Positions 1 to 8,103 of a stretch of DNA of 9,378 nucleotides are shown piece by piece. Within the stretch, counting starts at the first letter, position 1; each line of letters begins with the position of its first letter. Both the position numbers and the translations under genes were made by a program. A model generated the notes under the pieces. The model saw only the letters and a program-made list of their open reading frames with translations, did not search any database and had not been told where the DNA came from. The DNA is from JBBSUX01 sp038234045 (GTDB lineage: Bacteria; Pseudomonadota; Gammaproteobacteria; Burkholderiales; Burkholderiaceae_C): NCBI GenBank assembly GCA_038234045.1, contig JBBSUX010000133.1, positions 1-9,378 of the forward strand, read 5' to 3'.

Positions 1-327
1 ACGGGCAACATGCAGCGGTACATGTGGTCGTTCGACGGCCAGAAGTTCTCCGACTCCCAGCCCCTGCACTTCCGCTACGGCGAGCGGCTGCGCATCGTGT
101 TGGTCAACGACACCATGATGCCGCACCCGATCCATCTGCACGGCATGTGGAGCGAGCTGGAAAGTCCGTCCGGCGGATTCCAGGTTCGCAAGCACACCAT
201 CATGGTTCAACCTGCCCAGCGTGTCAGCTACCTGGTAAACGCGGATGCGCCCGGCAACTGGGCATATCACTGCCACCTGCTTTATCACATGGAAGCCGGG
301 ATGTTCAGAAAAGTGGTGGTGTCATGA
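1..327 (+). CDS. copA: Multicopper oxidase CopA, C-terminal part (5' end outside window)
   Basis: This is the last 108 codons of a periplasmic CopA-type multicopper oxidase; the reading frame is open at the left edge. Seen directly: the cupredoxin motif HPIHLHG (bases 124-144), and the end signature with HCH at 268-276, a further His at 286 and a Met at 301. In this family these supply trinuclear-cluster ligands, the type 1 copper Cys (base 271) and its axial Met. CopA of the PcoA/CopA family oxidises Cu(I) and binds copper in the periplasm. The N-terminal Tat leader, the other cupredoxin domains and any Met-rich insert lie outside the window. The stop TGA (325-327) overlaps a possible copB start ATG at 324, and copB follows directly, so the two are surely co-transcribed. 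The promoter is not visible. Confidence 0.95.
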   Translation, partial: TGNMQRYMWSFDGQKFSDSQPLHFRYGERLRIVLVNDTMMPHPIHLHGMWSELESPSGGFQVRKHTIMVQPAQRVSYLVNADAPGNWAYHCHLLYHMEAGMFRKVVVS

Positions 328-347
328 ATCGCGGCTGGAGTATCGCA

Positions 348-1595
348 ATGCAATTTCAATCTTCTCTCTCAGCGTACCTTGTTCGATCCGTCTTGCTCGC
401 CGGAGCGCTTGCGGTGGTTGCGCCATCTACCGTCCTGGCCCAACAGACCGACTCGATGGCCATGCCGATGGACCATTCGAAGATGCCTGGCATGGATCAC
501 GGCGCCATGCCGGGAATGAGCAAAGACGGCGCCATGCCAATGGACCACTCGAAGATGCCCGGGATGGATCACGGCGCCATGCCGGGGATGAGCAAAGACG
601 GCGCCATGCCAACGGACCACTCGAAGATGCCCGGGATGGATCACGGCGCCATGCCGGGGATGAGCAAAGACGACGCCATGCCAATGGACCACTCGAAGAT
701 GCCCGGGATGGATCACGGCGCCATGCCGGGGATGAGCAAAGACGGCGCCATGCCAATGGACCACTCGAAGATGCCCGGGATGGATCACGGCGCCATGCCG
801 GGGATGAGCAAAGACGGCGCCATGCCCGGGATGGGCGCGGACGGGGCGATGAAGATGGACATGGGTTCCATGCAAGGCGGGGCGGCCCCGGCCGACGCCC
901 GGAATCCTGATAACTATGCCGATGGTCTGACCCTGGGCCCGATGCCGGGAATGAACATGGCAGATAACGCGCTGTATGGCCAGGTGCTGCTGGATCGTCT
1001 GGAGTGGACCCATACGAACGAAGGCAGCGGGCAAGCACTGGACGCACAGGCCTGGTTCGGTGGAGACTTGAACAAGCTCTGGCTCAAGGTCGACGGAGAG
1101 CGGTCTGGCGGGAAACTGGGTGCCACTCGGACCGAAGCACTCTGGAACCATGCAATCGCCACGTATTGGGGGCTGCAGACGGGTATCCGGCACGACTCGG
1201 GAGATGGCCCGAGCCGGACATGGGCTGCGTTCGGAGTGCAAGGCCTTGCCCCATACTGGTTCGATCTCCAAGCCACGGCCTACGTTGGAGGAGCTGGGCG
1301 GACTGCCGCACGTGTCGAAGCAGAGTACGACGTGCTCCTGACTCAGAGACTCATCCTTCAGCCGAACGTCAAGGCAGAGTTTTACGGCCGCAACGACCGC
1401 GAGCGCGGTATCGGCTCAGGACTTTCAGCTATGGAGGCGGGGCTTCGGTTGCGTTATGAAATCACCCGAAAGATTGCTCCTTATGTAGGGGTAGTCTGGA
1501 AGGGATCTTTTGGCGGTACCGCCGACTTAGCTCGCGAGGCTGGCAAAAAAAGTAAAGAGACGCAAGTCGTCGCTGGCGTGCGCGTCTGGTTTTAA
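348..1595 (+). CDS. copB: Outer-membrane copper resistance protein CopB
   Basis: CopB/PcoB-family protein of about 415 residues. From the chosen start it has a signal peptide of about 31 residues ending VLA before QQ. Residues 41-160 are five tandem 24-residue units rich in Met, His and Asp (MDHSKMPGMDHGAMPGM type). A short Met/Gly linker follows, then from about residue 205 the conserved CopB domain, rich in alternating aromatic residues and ending VRVWF. The terminal Phe is typical of outer-membrane beta-barrels. Family role: copper binding or sequestration at the outer membrane, working with CopA. Start choice: ATG 348 has GGAG (337-340) at a 7-nt spacing. ATG 324 is in frame, overlaps the copA stop in an ATGA, and would add 8 residues, but its Shine-Dalgarno is poor. 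The repeat number looks expanded relative to the conserved domain. Confidence 0.93.
   Translation: MQFQSSLSAYLVRSVLLAGALAVVAPSTVLAQQTDSMAMPMDHSKMPGMDHGAMPGMSKDGAMPMDHSKMPGMDHGAMPGMSKDGAMPTDHSKMPGMDHGAMPGMSKDDAMPMDHSKMPGMDHGAMPGMSKDGAMPMDHSKMPGMDHGAMPGMSKDGAMPGMGADGAMKMDMGSMQGGAAPADARNPDNYADGLTLGPMPGMNMADNALYGQVLLDRLEWTHTNEGSGQALDAQAWFGGDLNKLWLKVDGERSGGKLGATRTEALWNHAIATYWGLQTGIRHDSGDGPSRTWAAFGVQGLAPYWFDLQATAYVGGAGRTAARVEAEYDVLLTQRLILQPNVKAEFYGRNDRERGIGSGLSAMEAGLRLRYEITRKIAPYVGVVWKGSFGGTADLAREAGKKSKETQVVAGVRVWF
468..827 (+). repeat. Five tandem 72-bp repeats within copB
   Basis: Five exact-length units start at 468, 540, 612, 684 and 756, each encoding 24 residues with about six Met and two His. 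Units 2-5 are almost identical at DNA level. Unit 1 differs by several silent changes (CAT for CAC, CCT GGC for CCC GGG, GGA for GGG). Unit 3 begins with ACG (Thr) in place of ATG and has GAC GAC for GAC GGC near its end. The last unit runs into CCC GGG in place of CCA ATG. The unit length is a multiple of three, so copy-number change keeps the frame. The repeats probably bind copper. Confidence 0.97.
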
Positions 1596-1610
1596 CTGGG
1601 AGTTATTTCA

Positions 1611-2249
1611 ATGCGTTTGTTTTTAAAACATGCTGGGTTAACCATCCTCTTGCTTGCAGTGGGAGTTGTGGTCGTTGGCTTTCTGTTTGTCCGCTCGGGT
1701 TGGTACAACTTCGCCGCAGACGAGCCGCACTATCCGATCGTCGTGAAGACGATCGACATGATGCGGGAACGCTCCATCAACGAGCGCATCGACAAGATTG
1801 AAGTGCCCAACCTTGCCGACTCAACGATGGTGAGCAAAGGCGCTGGCAACTACGCCGCGATGTGCGCGACGTGCCATTTGGCGCCTGGTGTCAAAGACTC
1901 CGAAATGAGCCTCGGTCTCTACCCTTCCCCACCCAATCTCACGCAGGAAGTCGTAGCACCGACTCATGCGTTTTGGGTGATCAAGCATGGGGTCAAAACC
2001 ACTGGAATGCCGGCGTGGGGCAAAAGTATGGACGACAAGTCGATCTGGGAGCTGGTGGCGTTCCTGCAAAAACTGCCAAAAATGGATGACCCCCAGTACG
2101 ACGCGCTTGTCGGGAAGAGCGGGGGTCATTCTCACAGTGGTGGCGAGCCACATCACGGCGGCGAAATGGGAACGCATGACTCACCGATGAAAGATGGAAT
2201 GCATGACCACCGAAATCCGGCTGAGCCTGCTGGCACCGGCGGCCATTGA
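1611..2249 (+). CDS. Membrane-anchored c-type cytochrome with His/Met-rich C-terminal tail
   Basis: A 212-residue protein. Residues 8-27 form one hydrophobic segment (an uncleaved anchor or signal). The periplasmic part holds a single heme-binding site CATCH (Cys85, Cys88, His89) and a GMPAWG motif whose Met133 is the likely axial heme ligand. This is a mono-heme class I cytochrome c fold (cytochrome_CBB3 type). From about residue 167 the tail is loaded with His, Gly and Met (GGHSHSGGEPHHGG and more), which suggests metal binding. It starts 15 bp after copB with GGGAG (1598-1602) at good spacing, and its end abuts the DUF411 gene. Context suggests an electron-transfer partner or copper-binding accessory of the CopAB unit; that role is inference. 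No gene symbol is assigned. Confidence 0.9.
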   Translation: MRLFLKHAGLTILLLAVGVVVVGFLFVRSGWYNFAADEPHYPIVVKTIDMMRERSINERIDKIEVPNLADSTMVSKGAGNYAAMCATCHLAPGVKDSEMSLGLYPSPPNLTQEVVAPTHAFWVIKHGVKTTGMPAWGKSMDDKSIWELVAFLQKLPKMDDPQYDALVGKSGGHSHSGGEPHHGGEMGTHDSPMKDGMHDHRNPAEPAGTGGH

Positions 2250-2263
2250 ATCCGAAAGTCAGT

Positions 2264-2740
2264 ATGAAATCTACTGAAAATTCGCGCCGGTACGCGTTGA
2301 GGATCGTCGCGACCGCGCTCGCGATGCCACTTGCACCGTTAGCTTTCGCAGGAACACAAAAGCCACTGATTGAAATCTGGAAAAACCCGGCGTGCATTTG
2401 TTGCAAGGACTGGGTTGCACATCTGGAGACCAACGGTTTTACGACCGAGGTCAATGAAACCGACAATTCGGCGACTCGATCCAAACTGGGTGTTGTGGCC
2501 GCTTACGCCAGTTGCCACACCGCTCAGGTTGAGGGCTACGCCATCGAAGGACATGTTCCTGCAGCTGACATTCGCCGCTTACTCAAAGAACGGCCAGACG
2601 CTATCGGACTTGCTGTCCCCGGCATGGTCGTGGGATCACCAGGTATGGACGGACCCGCATATGGTGGGCAACATGATCCTTATACGGTGCTGCTGCTCAG
2701 TAAGTCGGGCGGCGCAACGGTCTACGAATCCCATCAATGA
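2264..2740 (+). CDS. DUF411 domain protein, secreted, likely metal-binding
   Basis: A 158-residue DUF411 protein. The leader reads SRRYALRIV then a hydrophobic stretch ending AFA at residue 29, so it has a signal peptide with a twin-arginine-like motif. The mature part has a thioredoxin-like opening with a Cys cluster ACICC (Cys44, Cys46, Cys47), then SCH (Cys84, His85), a GHVPAADIRRLL segment and a VPGMVVGSPGM segment. All are typical of the family, which is often found beside copper and silver resistance genes; its biochemical function is not established. Start choice: ATG 2264 is preceded by GAAAG (2254-2258). A TTG at 2246 in the same frame would overlap the cytochrome stop and add six residues. 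It is last in the left operon and converges on cueR. Confidence 0.9.
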   Translation: MKSTENSRRYALRIVATALAMPLAPLAFAGTQKPLIEIWKNPACICCKDWVAHLETNGFTTEVNETDNSATRSKLGVVAAYASCHTAQVEGYAIEGHVPAADIRRLLKERPDAIGLAVPGMVVGSPGMDGPAYGGQHDPYTVLLLSKSGGATVYESHQ

Positions 2741-2770
2741 GTGTCACCCATGAAGCTTTGAACTGACCAA

Positions 2771-2804
2771 CTCTCAGTCATCTCCAGTGCTGTCTGACAG
2801 AGAG
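2771..2804. terminator. Possible bidirectional terminator between convergent genes
   Basis: An inverted repeat, CTCTCAGTC (2771-2779) against GACAGAGAG (2796-2804), pairs at eight of nine positions with a 16-nt loop. It lies in the 67-bp gap between the ends of the DUF411 gene and cueR. Position favours a terminator, but there is no clear T-run, so this is tentative. Confidence 0.3.
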
Positions 2805-2807
2805 CTT

Positions 2808-3257
2808 TCAGCGCGTCAGGCCGCCTTGGAGCTTCGCGCCCTTGGCGCTCCTCGGCACCGCATCGGGGCCGTCGTTGGCCAGTGCGTCGATGATCGGGCA
2901 ATCCGGCAGCTCGTCGCCTTGGCAGCAGTGCACCAAGTGTTCAAGCGTCGTTTTCATCGCGAGCAGCTCCTGCGTCTTGTGCTCCAACTCCTCGATGTGA
3001 GCTTTCGCGAGTGCCTTTACCTGTCGGCTCGGTCGGCTGCGGTTTTGCCACAGGCCAACAAGTTCTCCGATCTCGGCGATCGAAAAACCCAAGTCACGTG
3101 CATGGCGGATGAACCTCAGCGTATGCACGTCGGCGTTGCCGTACTGCCGATAGCCAGCATCGGTTCGCGCGGCCGCAGGAATGAGCCCGACTCCCTCGTA
3201 ATGTCTGATCATCTTTGCGGAAACGCCCGTGGCTTTCGCAGCTTCGCCGATGTTCAT
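2808..3257 (-). CDS. cueR: CueR-type MerR-family copper-responsive activator
   Basis: A 149-residue cytoplasmic regulator. Residues 1-70 form the MerR winged-helix DNA-binding domain (MNIGEAAKATGVSAKMIRHY opening, GYRQY wing). A long dimerisation helix covers about residues 78-110, followed by the metal loop HCCQGDELPDCPII. Counting from Met1, Ser77, Cys112 and Cys120 fall at the same numbers as the Cu(I)-selectivity Ser and the two Cu(I) ligands of E. coli CueR, so a monovalent copper, silver or gold sensor is expected. The extra Cys111 is not part of the CueR pair. A strong Shine-Dalgarno (GAAGGGAAG on the minus strand) precedes the ATG. The gene is divergent from copZ, whose promoter holds a CueR-like operator. 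The C-terminal 20 residues lack the CCHH-like tail of E. coli CueR. Confidence 0.93.
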   Translation of the reverse strand: MNIGEAAKATGVSAKMIRHYEGVGLIPAAARTDAGYRQYGNADVHTLRFIRHARDLGFSIAEIGELVGLWQNRSRPSRQVKALAKAHIEELEHKTQELLAMKTTLEHLVHCCQGDELPDCPIIDALANDGPDAVPRSAKGAKLQGGLTR

Positions 3258-3440
3258 GGCTTCCCTTCGAATCTTTTTTTTGCAGTGGCTGAATCGGGCC
3301 TTTCAGCACGGGGACTCATAGAAAGCTTCGGGAGGCGGCTTGCTTTCCGCAGGCTCAAATCATGAATCCTTCCCACAATGACAAGTTCAATGTTCGCCAC
3401 GTAATACCCGTTTATCTTGTTGGGTCACTATAAACAACGC
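3258..3440. other. Intergenic region between cueR and the copZ promoter
   Basis: It holds the cueR Shine-Dalgarno next to 3257 and a T-run (3274-3281). A weak inverted repeat, GAAAGC (3321-3326) with GCTTTC (3342-3347), is also present. No gene is seen. cueR must be transcribed leftward from somewhere here or from the edge of the operator region, but I could not pick a convincing -35/-10 pair on the minus strand. Confidence 0.5.
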
Positions 3441-3473
3441 TTGACCTTCACACGATAGTAAGGTCGATATTAT
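3441..3473 (+). promoter_or_regulatory. copZ promoter with CueR operator
   Basis: A -35 element TTGACC (3441-3446) is followed by the dyad ACCTT (3444-3448), 11 bp, AAGGT (3460-3464). The full 21-bp layout is that of known CueR sites. With the 19-bp spacer usual for MerR-family promoters the -10 would be GATATT (3466-3471). A better -10 match, TATTAT (3468-3473), would make the spacer 21 bp. Either way it is over-long, as expected for activation by DNA distortion. It faces copZ, 34 bp upstream of the ATG. Confidence 0.8.
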
Positions 3474-3506
3474 GCTTTATCTCAACCCATCTCCAAGGAT
3501 GCACAA

Positions 3507-3770
3507 ATGAATACGTTTGAAGTCAAAGACATGACCTGCGGCCATTGCGTCAGCACCATCACCAAGGCCATCAATGCGCTGGACCCTGCCGCCAAGGTCC
3601 AGGTCGACCTGGCAGCTCACCGGGTCGAGATCAACTCCAGCGGAGTCCCTGCCGCTCAGTGGAGTGATGTCATCCGGGAAGCAGGATATACGCCCGTCGC
3701 AATTGAGTCCGGAGCTCAACCTACGACGACGGGCGGCGCCCCCGTACGTAAAGGCTGCTGCTGCGGATGA
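3507..3770 (+). CDS. copZ: CopZ-like copper metallochaperone (HMA domain)
   Basis: An 87-residue cytoplasmic protein with one heavy-metal-associated domain. It begins MNTFEVKDMTCGHC with the Cu(I)-binding pair Cys11 and Cys14, and the rest fits the beta-alpha-beta-beta-alpha-beta fold to about residue 66. Family role: buffers Cu(I) and hands it to the P1B-type ATPase or to CueR. After the domain there is a flexible Thr/Gly stretch ending KGCCCG, three consecutive Cys (84-86) that are not part of the standard fold and may bind extra metal. A Shine-Dalgarno AAGGA lies at 3495-3499. It is the first gene behind the CueR-type promoter. The related ATPase downstream has no CxxC HMA domain of its own, so a separate chaperone makes sense. 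Confidence 0.92.
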   Translation: MNTFEVKDMTCGHCVSTITKAINALDPAAKVQVDLAAHRVEINSSGVPAAQWSDVIREAGYTPVAIESGAQPTTTGGAPVRKGCCCG

Positions 3771-3931
3771 GCGTGTCGGTGGCGAGATTTGTTCCTGGGT
3801 TCGCTGCCGCACAGACGCGTCGAATCTTCGCGATTACAAGGAGGCTTGCCTGAAGCGTCGATTCGATGTTTTGCTGTGCTCGCTTTCAGCGCGGTGCCTT
3901 CCGGCTTTAGAGCAACCACAGCAGCTTTCTC
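3771..3931 (+). other. Stretch after copZ without an intact gene
   Basis: A 28-codon frame starting ATG at 3767, overlapping the copZ stop, ends soon and is not recognised. A strong Shine-Dalgarno AAGGAGG (3838-3844) is followed 5 nt later by CTG AAG CGT CGA, a frame open for 56 codons to 4020. That looks like a leader beginning (M)KRRFDVLLC if CTG replaced an ATG. The hydrophobic leader that follows (3935 on) is in another frame. It is probably a decayed small gene. Confidence 0.4.
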
Positions 3932-4024
3932 ATACTGTCAATTCGGACGCTAGCACTCGCGGCCGCAACCGTGGCTTTCGGTCTTGCCGGATGCGCCGAA
4001 GCCCCGTCAAGCAAGAGTGACTGA
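3932..4024 (+). pseudogene. Remnant of a small lipoprotein leader, start codon missing
   Basis: This frame reads LSIRTLALAAATVAFGLAGC followed by AEAPSSKSD and a TGA at 4022-4024. That is a textbook lipoprotein signal peptide with a lipobox LAGC; the Cys codon is at 3992-3994. No ATG, GTG or TTG opens it: the codons upstream are CTG (3935), ATA (3932) and, seven codons before that ATA, a TAG. Either a rare start (CTG or ATT) is used, or the gene has lost its ATG or 5' end by mutation. The mature peptide would be only about 10 residues. It sits 1 bp before the SHOCT-type gene, as if formerly in one operon. Confidence 0.5.
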
Positions 4025-4025
4025 A

Positions 4026-4268
4026 ATGCACAGGTTCTACACCGGTGGTTATTCGATGGTCGGCATGCACTCCTTCTTGTAGATCTTCTGGATCGTGCTT
4101 ATTGGAGTGCTGATCTTCTTTGGATGGGGGCAATCAAATAAGCAGCGGCCATCTTCCCGAGAAACGCCGCACGATGTATTGCAGCGGCGCTTGGCCGACG
4201 GCCAAATCACACCTGACGAGTATGAGATTCGCAAAGCGCTGCTTCATCGTGATATCGGCAAGCCGTGA
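4026..4268 (+). pseudogene. SHOCT-domain small membrane protein interrupted by an in-frame TAG
   Basis: Reading from ATG 4026 gives MHRFYTGGYSMVGMHSFL, then TAG at 4080-4082. The same frame continues with the hydrophobic segment IFWIVLIGVLIFFGWG, a polar linker, and a C-terminal SHOCT-like motif (DVLQRRLADGQITPDEYEIR) to TGA at 4266-4268. With the TAG read as Trp (TGG to TAG is one change) the product is an 80-residue single-pass membrane protein of a type common in copper and other metal-resistance clusters. As written it is truncated before its membrane segment. A GTG within the membrane segment could restart translation, but would lose part of it. A sequencing error cannot be excluded. The function of these proteins is not known. 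Confidence 0.65.
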
Positions 4269-4512
4269 TGCCAGGGACCGGCGCTTCCGGCTGTTGCAGT
4301 CCTTCGCAGACGCAAGGCAACCTTGAGGGGTTGTTGAAGATTCGCACCTGCATGCAGCACCGCGCCATGTCCTTCGGGACACGCGAAGCAGTGACCATTG
4401 AGGTACTTAGCGCCGCCCGCTCAGCTTTGTCGGACCTGCAAGATCAGGCCGCGCGAAATCTCGCCCGATCGGGCTTATGGACAAACCATCGAATCCGACA
4501 AGGAGTGACGCC
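4269..4512 (+). other. Region before the copper ATPase without a recognised gene
   Basis: An ATG at 4265 opens a 107-codon frame through this region into the ATPase gene, but it resembles no family I know and overlaps the ATPase gene out of frame. There is no clear CueR-type operator. The sequence ends with the ATPase Shine-Dalgarno AAGGAG (4500-4505). It may be decayed sequence or an untranslated leader. Confidence 0.4.
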
Positions 4513-6894
<2,382 letters not shown>

Positions 6895-7186
6895 TTGGGC
6901 TGACGATGGCTCCAACGAACGGGGATGGCGCCTAAGTGCTCGGCCGGTGAGCCGCTGCGTCGTTTTTCCGGCCATGATCGCCCTCATCGGGAGCGATGCT
7001 CGCTCCTCCCAACTGCCGGCAGCGAATCAGCTGCCTGAAGACGCCTTAAGATCTTCTCTCTCGCCTGAATTTTCCGCATGGATTTCGGTCTTGCTGGACG
7101 ATCCGGCCTAAGCCAAGACGGCGAGCGCGATTGCCCGTGTCATTTTTGCCGTAGATAGCTTCTATTTCGTGACTGGCAGCTCCTGA
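6895..7186. other. Intergenic gap between ATPase and lipid kinase genes
   Basis: 292 bp with no recognised gene. A perfect 7-bp hairpin, GGAGCGA (6990-6996), loop TGC, TCGCTCC (7000-7006), has no following T-run. A GGCCGG (6942-6947) and CCGGCC (6968-6973) pair could also fold. These may serve as the end of the copper transcript, but neither is a standard intrinsic terminator. An 85-codon frame crossing this gap from inside the ATPase gene looks spurious. Confidence 0.4.
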
Positions 7187-8101
7187 ATGAAACGTACCTT
7201 CGTAGTCGTCAACTCGGCCTCCGGAGGAGGCAGCGATGTGGCTCTTGTCAGTCGCCTACGCGCTCTTTTTGAAAGCGCTGCAATGCCCGCTGAAATTCTT
7301 GTTGCGCGCGGCGGAGAGATTTCTTCAAAGGTCAGCGCCGCCATCGCCCAGCATGCCGATCTGATCGTCGCTGGCGGCGGTGACGGCACCATCAGCGCTG
7401 TTGCCGGTGCACTGGTCGGCAGCGAGATCGGACTTGGCGTATTACCACTTGGTACGCTGAATCATTTCGCCAAGGACCTTGGCTTGCCGCTTGATCTCGA
7501 GGCAGCGGTTCAGGCGATCGCCTCAGGGCGATCAATGCGGGTTGATGTCGGGGATGTCAATGGGCGGGTCTTTATCAACAACTCGTCACTGGGCCTGTAC
7601 GCCGATATCGTCCACCACCGGGAAAAACAGCAACGTCGCCTCGGTCGTGGCAAGTGGCCTGCACTGGTGTGGGCAAGTGTGTCGGCGCTGCGTCGGTATC
7701 CATTCCTGAACGTCCGCCTGTGCGTGAAAGATGAGGAACATCTGCGGCGAACCCCCTTCGTGTTCATTGGGAACAACGAGTACCAGATGCAAGGTTTTGC
7801 GCTCGGCGAGCGCAAAAGTCTGGCCGAAGGCCATCTCAGCCTCTATGTTGCGCAGCGGCCTGGGCGTTGGCGATTGGTGCAGCTCGCGATGAGGGCCCTG
7901 GTAGGCCGGTTGAAGCAGGCGCGCGACTTCGACATTATCCTGGGCTCCGAAATCGTGATTGAGAGCCACCATCGCGGACTGCGCGTCGCCACCGACGGTG
8001 AGATTGCGATCATGAGTCCGCCGCTGCACTATCGGATACGTCCCGCCAGCTTGATCGTGGTGGGCGCGGCGCCGCCCGCCGATCGCCCACCTCAGGATTG
8101 A
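7187..8101 (+). CDS. Diacylglycerol kinase / lipid kinase family protein (YegS/DgkB-like)
   Basis: A 304-residue protein of the DAGK catalytic family (PF00781 type). Seen: VVNSASGGG at residues 7-15; the nucleotide-binding GGGDGT at 63-68; GVLPLGTLNHFAKDLGLP at 84-101; and a NNSSLGLYADIV segment from 131, all in the order expected. The C-terminal half carries the beta-rich lipid kinase domain (FIGNNEYQ, HLSLYV, ATDGE). The family phosphorylates diacylglycerol or related lipids, acting at the membrane surface; the substrate here cannot be told. An in-frame TGA directly precedes the ATG at 7187, and there is no strong Shine-Dalgarno. The stop at 8099-8101 is 2 bp before the likely GTG start of the phosphoesterase, so the pair is an operon. 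No direct link to copper is evident. Confidence 0.9.
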   Translation: MKRTFVVVNSASGGGSDVALVSRLRALFESAAMPAEILVARGGEISSKVSAAIAQHADLIVAGGGDGTISAVAGALVGSEIGLGVLPLGTLNHFAKDLGLPLDLEAAVQAIASGRSMRVDVGDVNGRVFINNSSLGLYADIVHHREKQQRRLGRGKWPALVWASVSALRRYPFLNVRLCVKDEEHLRRTPFVFIGNNEYQMQGFALGERKSLAEGHLSLYVAQRPGRWRLVQLAMRALVGRLKQARDFDIILGSEIVIESHHRGLRVATDGEIAIMSPPLHYRIRPASLIVVGAAPPADRPPQD

Positions 8102-8103
8102 CC

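Noticed and set aside
369..1271. Long minus-strand open frames across copB, and a second plus-strand frame (245-910)
   Set aside because: The 72-bp repeat is a multiple of three and GC-rich, so a stop-free unit is stop-free in every copy. The products are His/Arg/Pro-rich repeats with no family resemblance, and copB explains the region.
3321..3347. Inverted repeat GAAAGC/GCTTTC upstream of cueR
   Set aside because: Only a 6-bp stem with a long loop and no T-run; no clear role as terminator or operator.
2787..3365. A 192-codon plus-strand frame opposite cueR
   Set aside because: Antisense shadow of a well-supported CueR gene; no recognisable protein and no good ribosome site.
4320..4342. Possible second CueR operator (ACCTT then AAGAT) upstream of the ATPase
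   Set aside because: The spacing is 12 rather than 11 bp, one half-site is imperfect, and no matching -35/-10 pair is seen.
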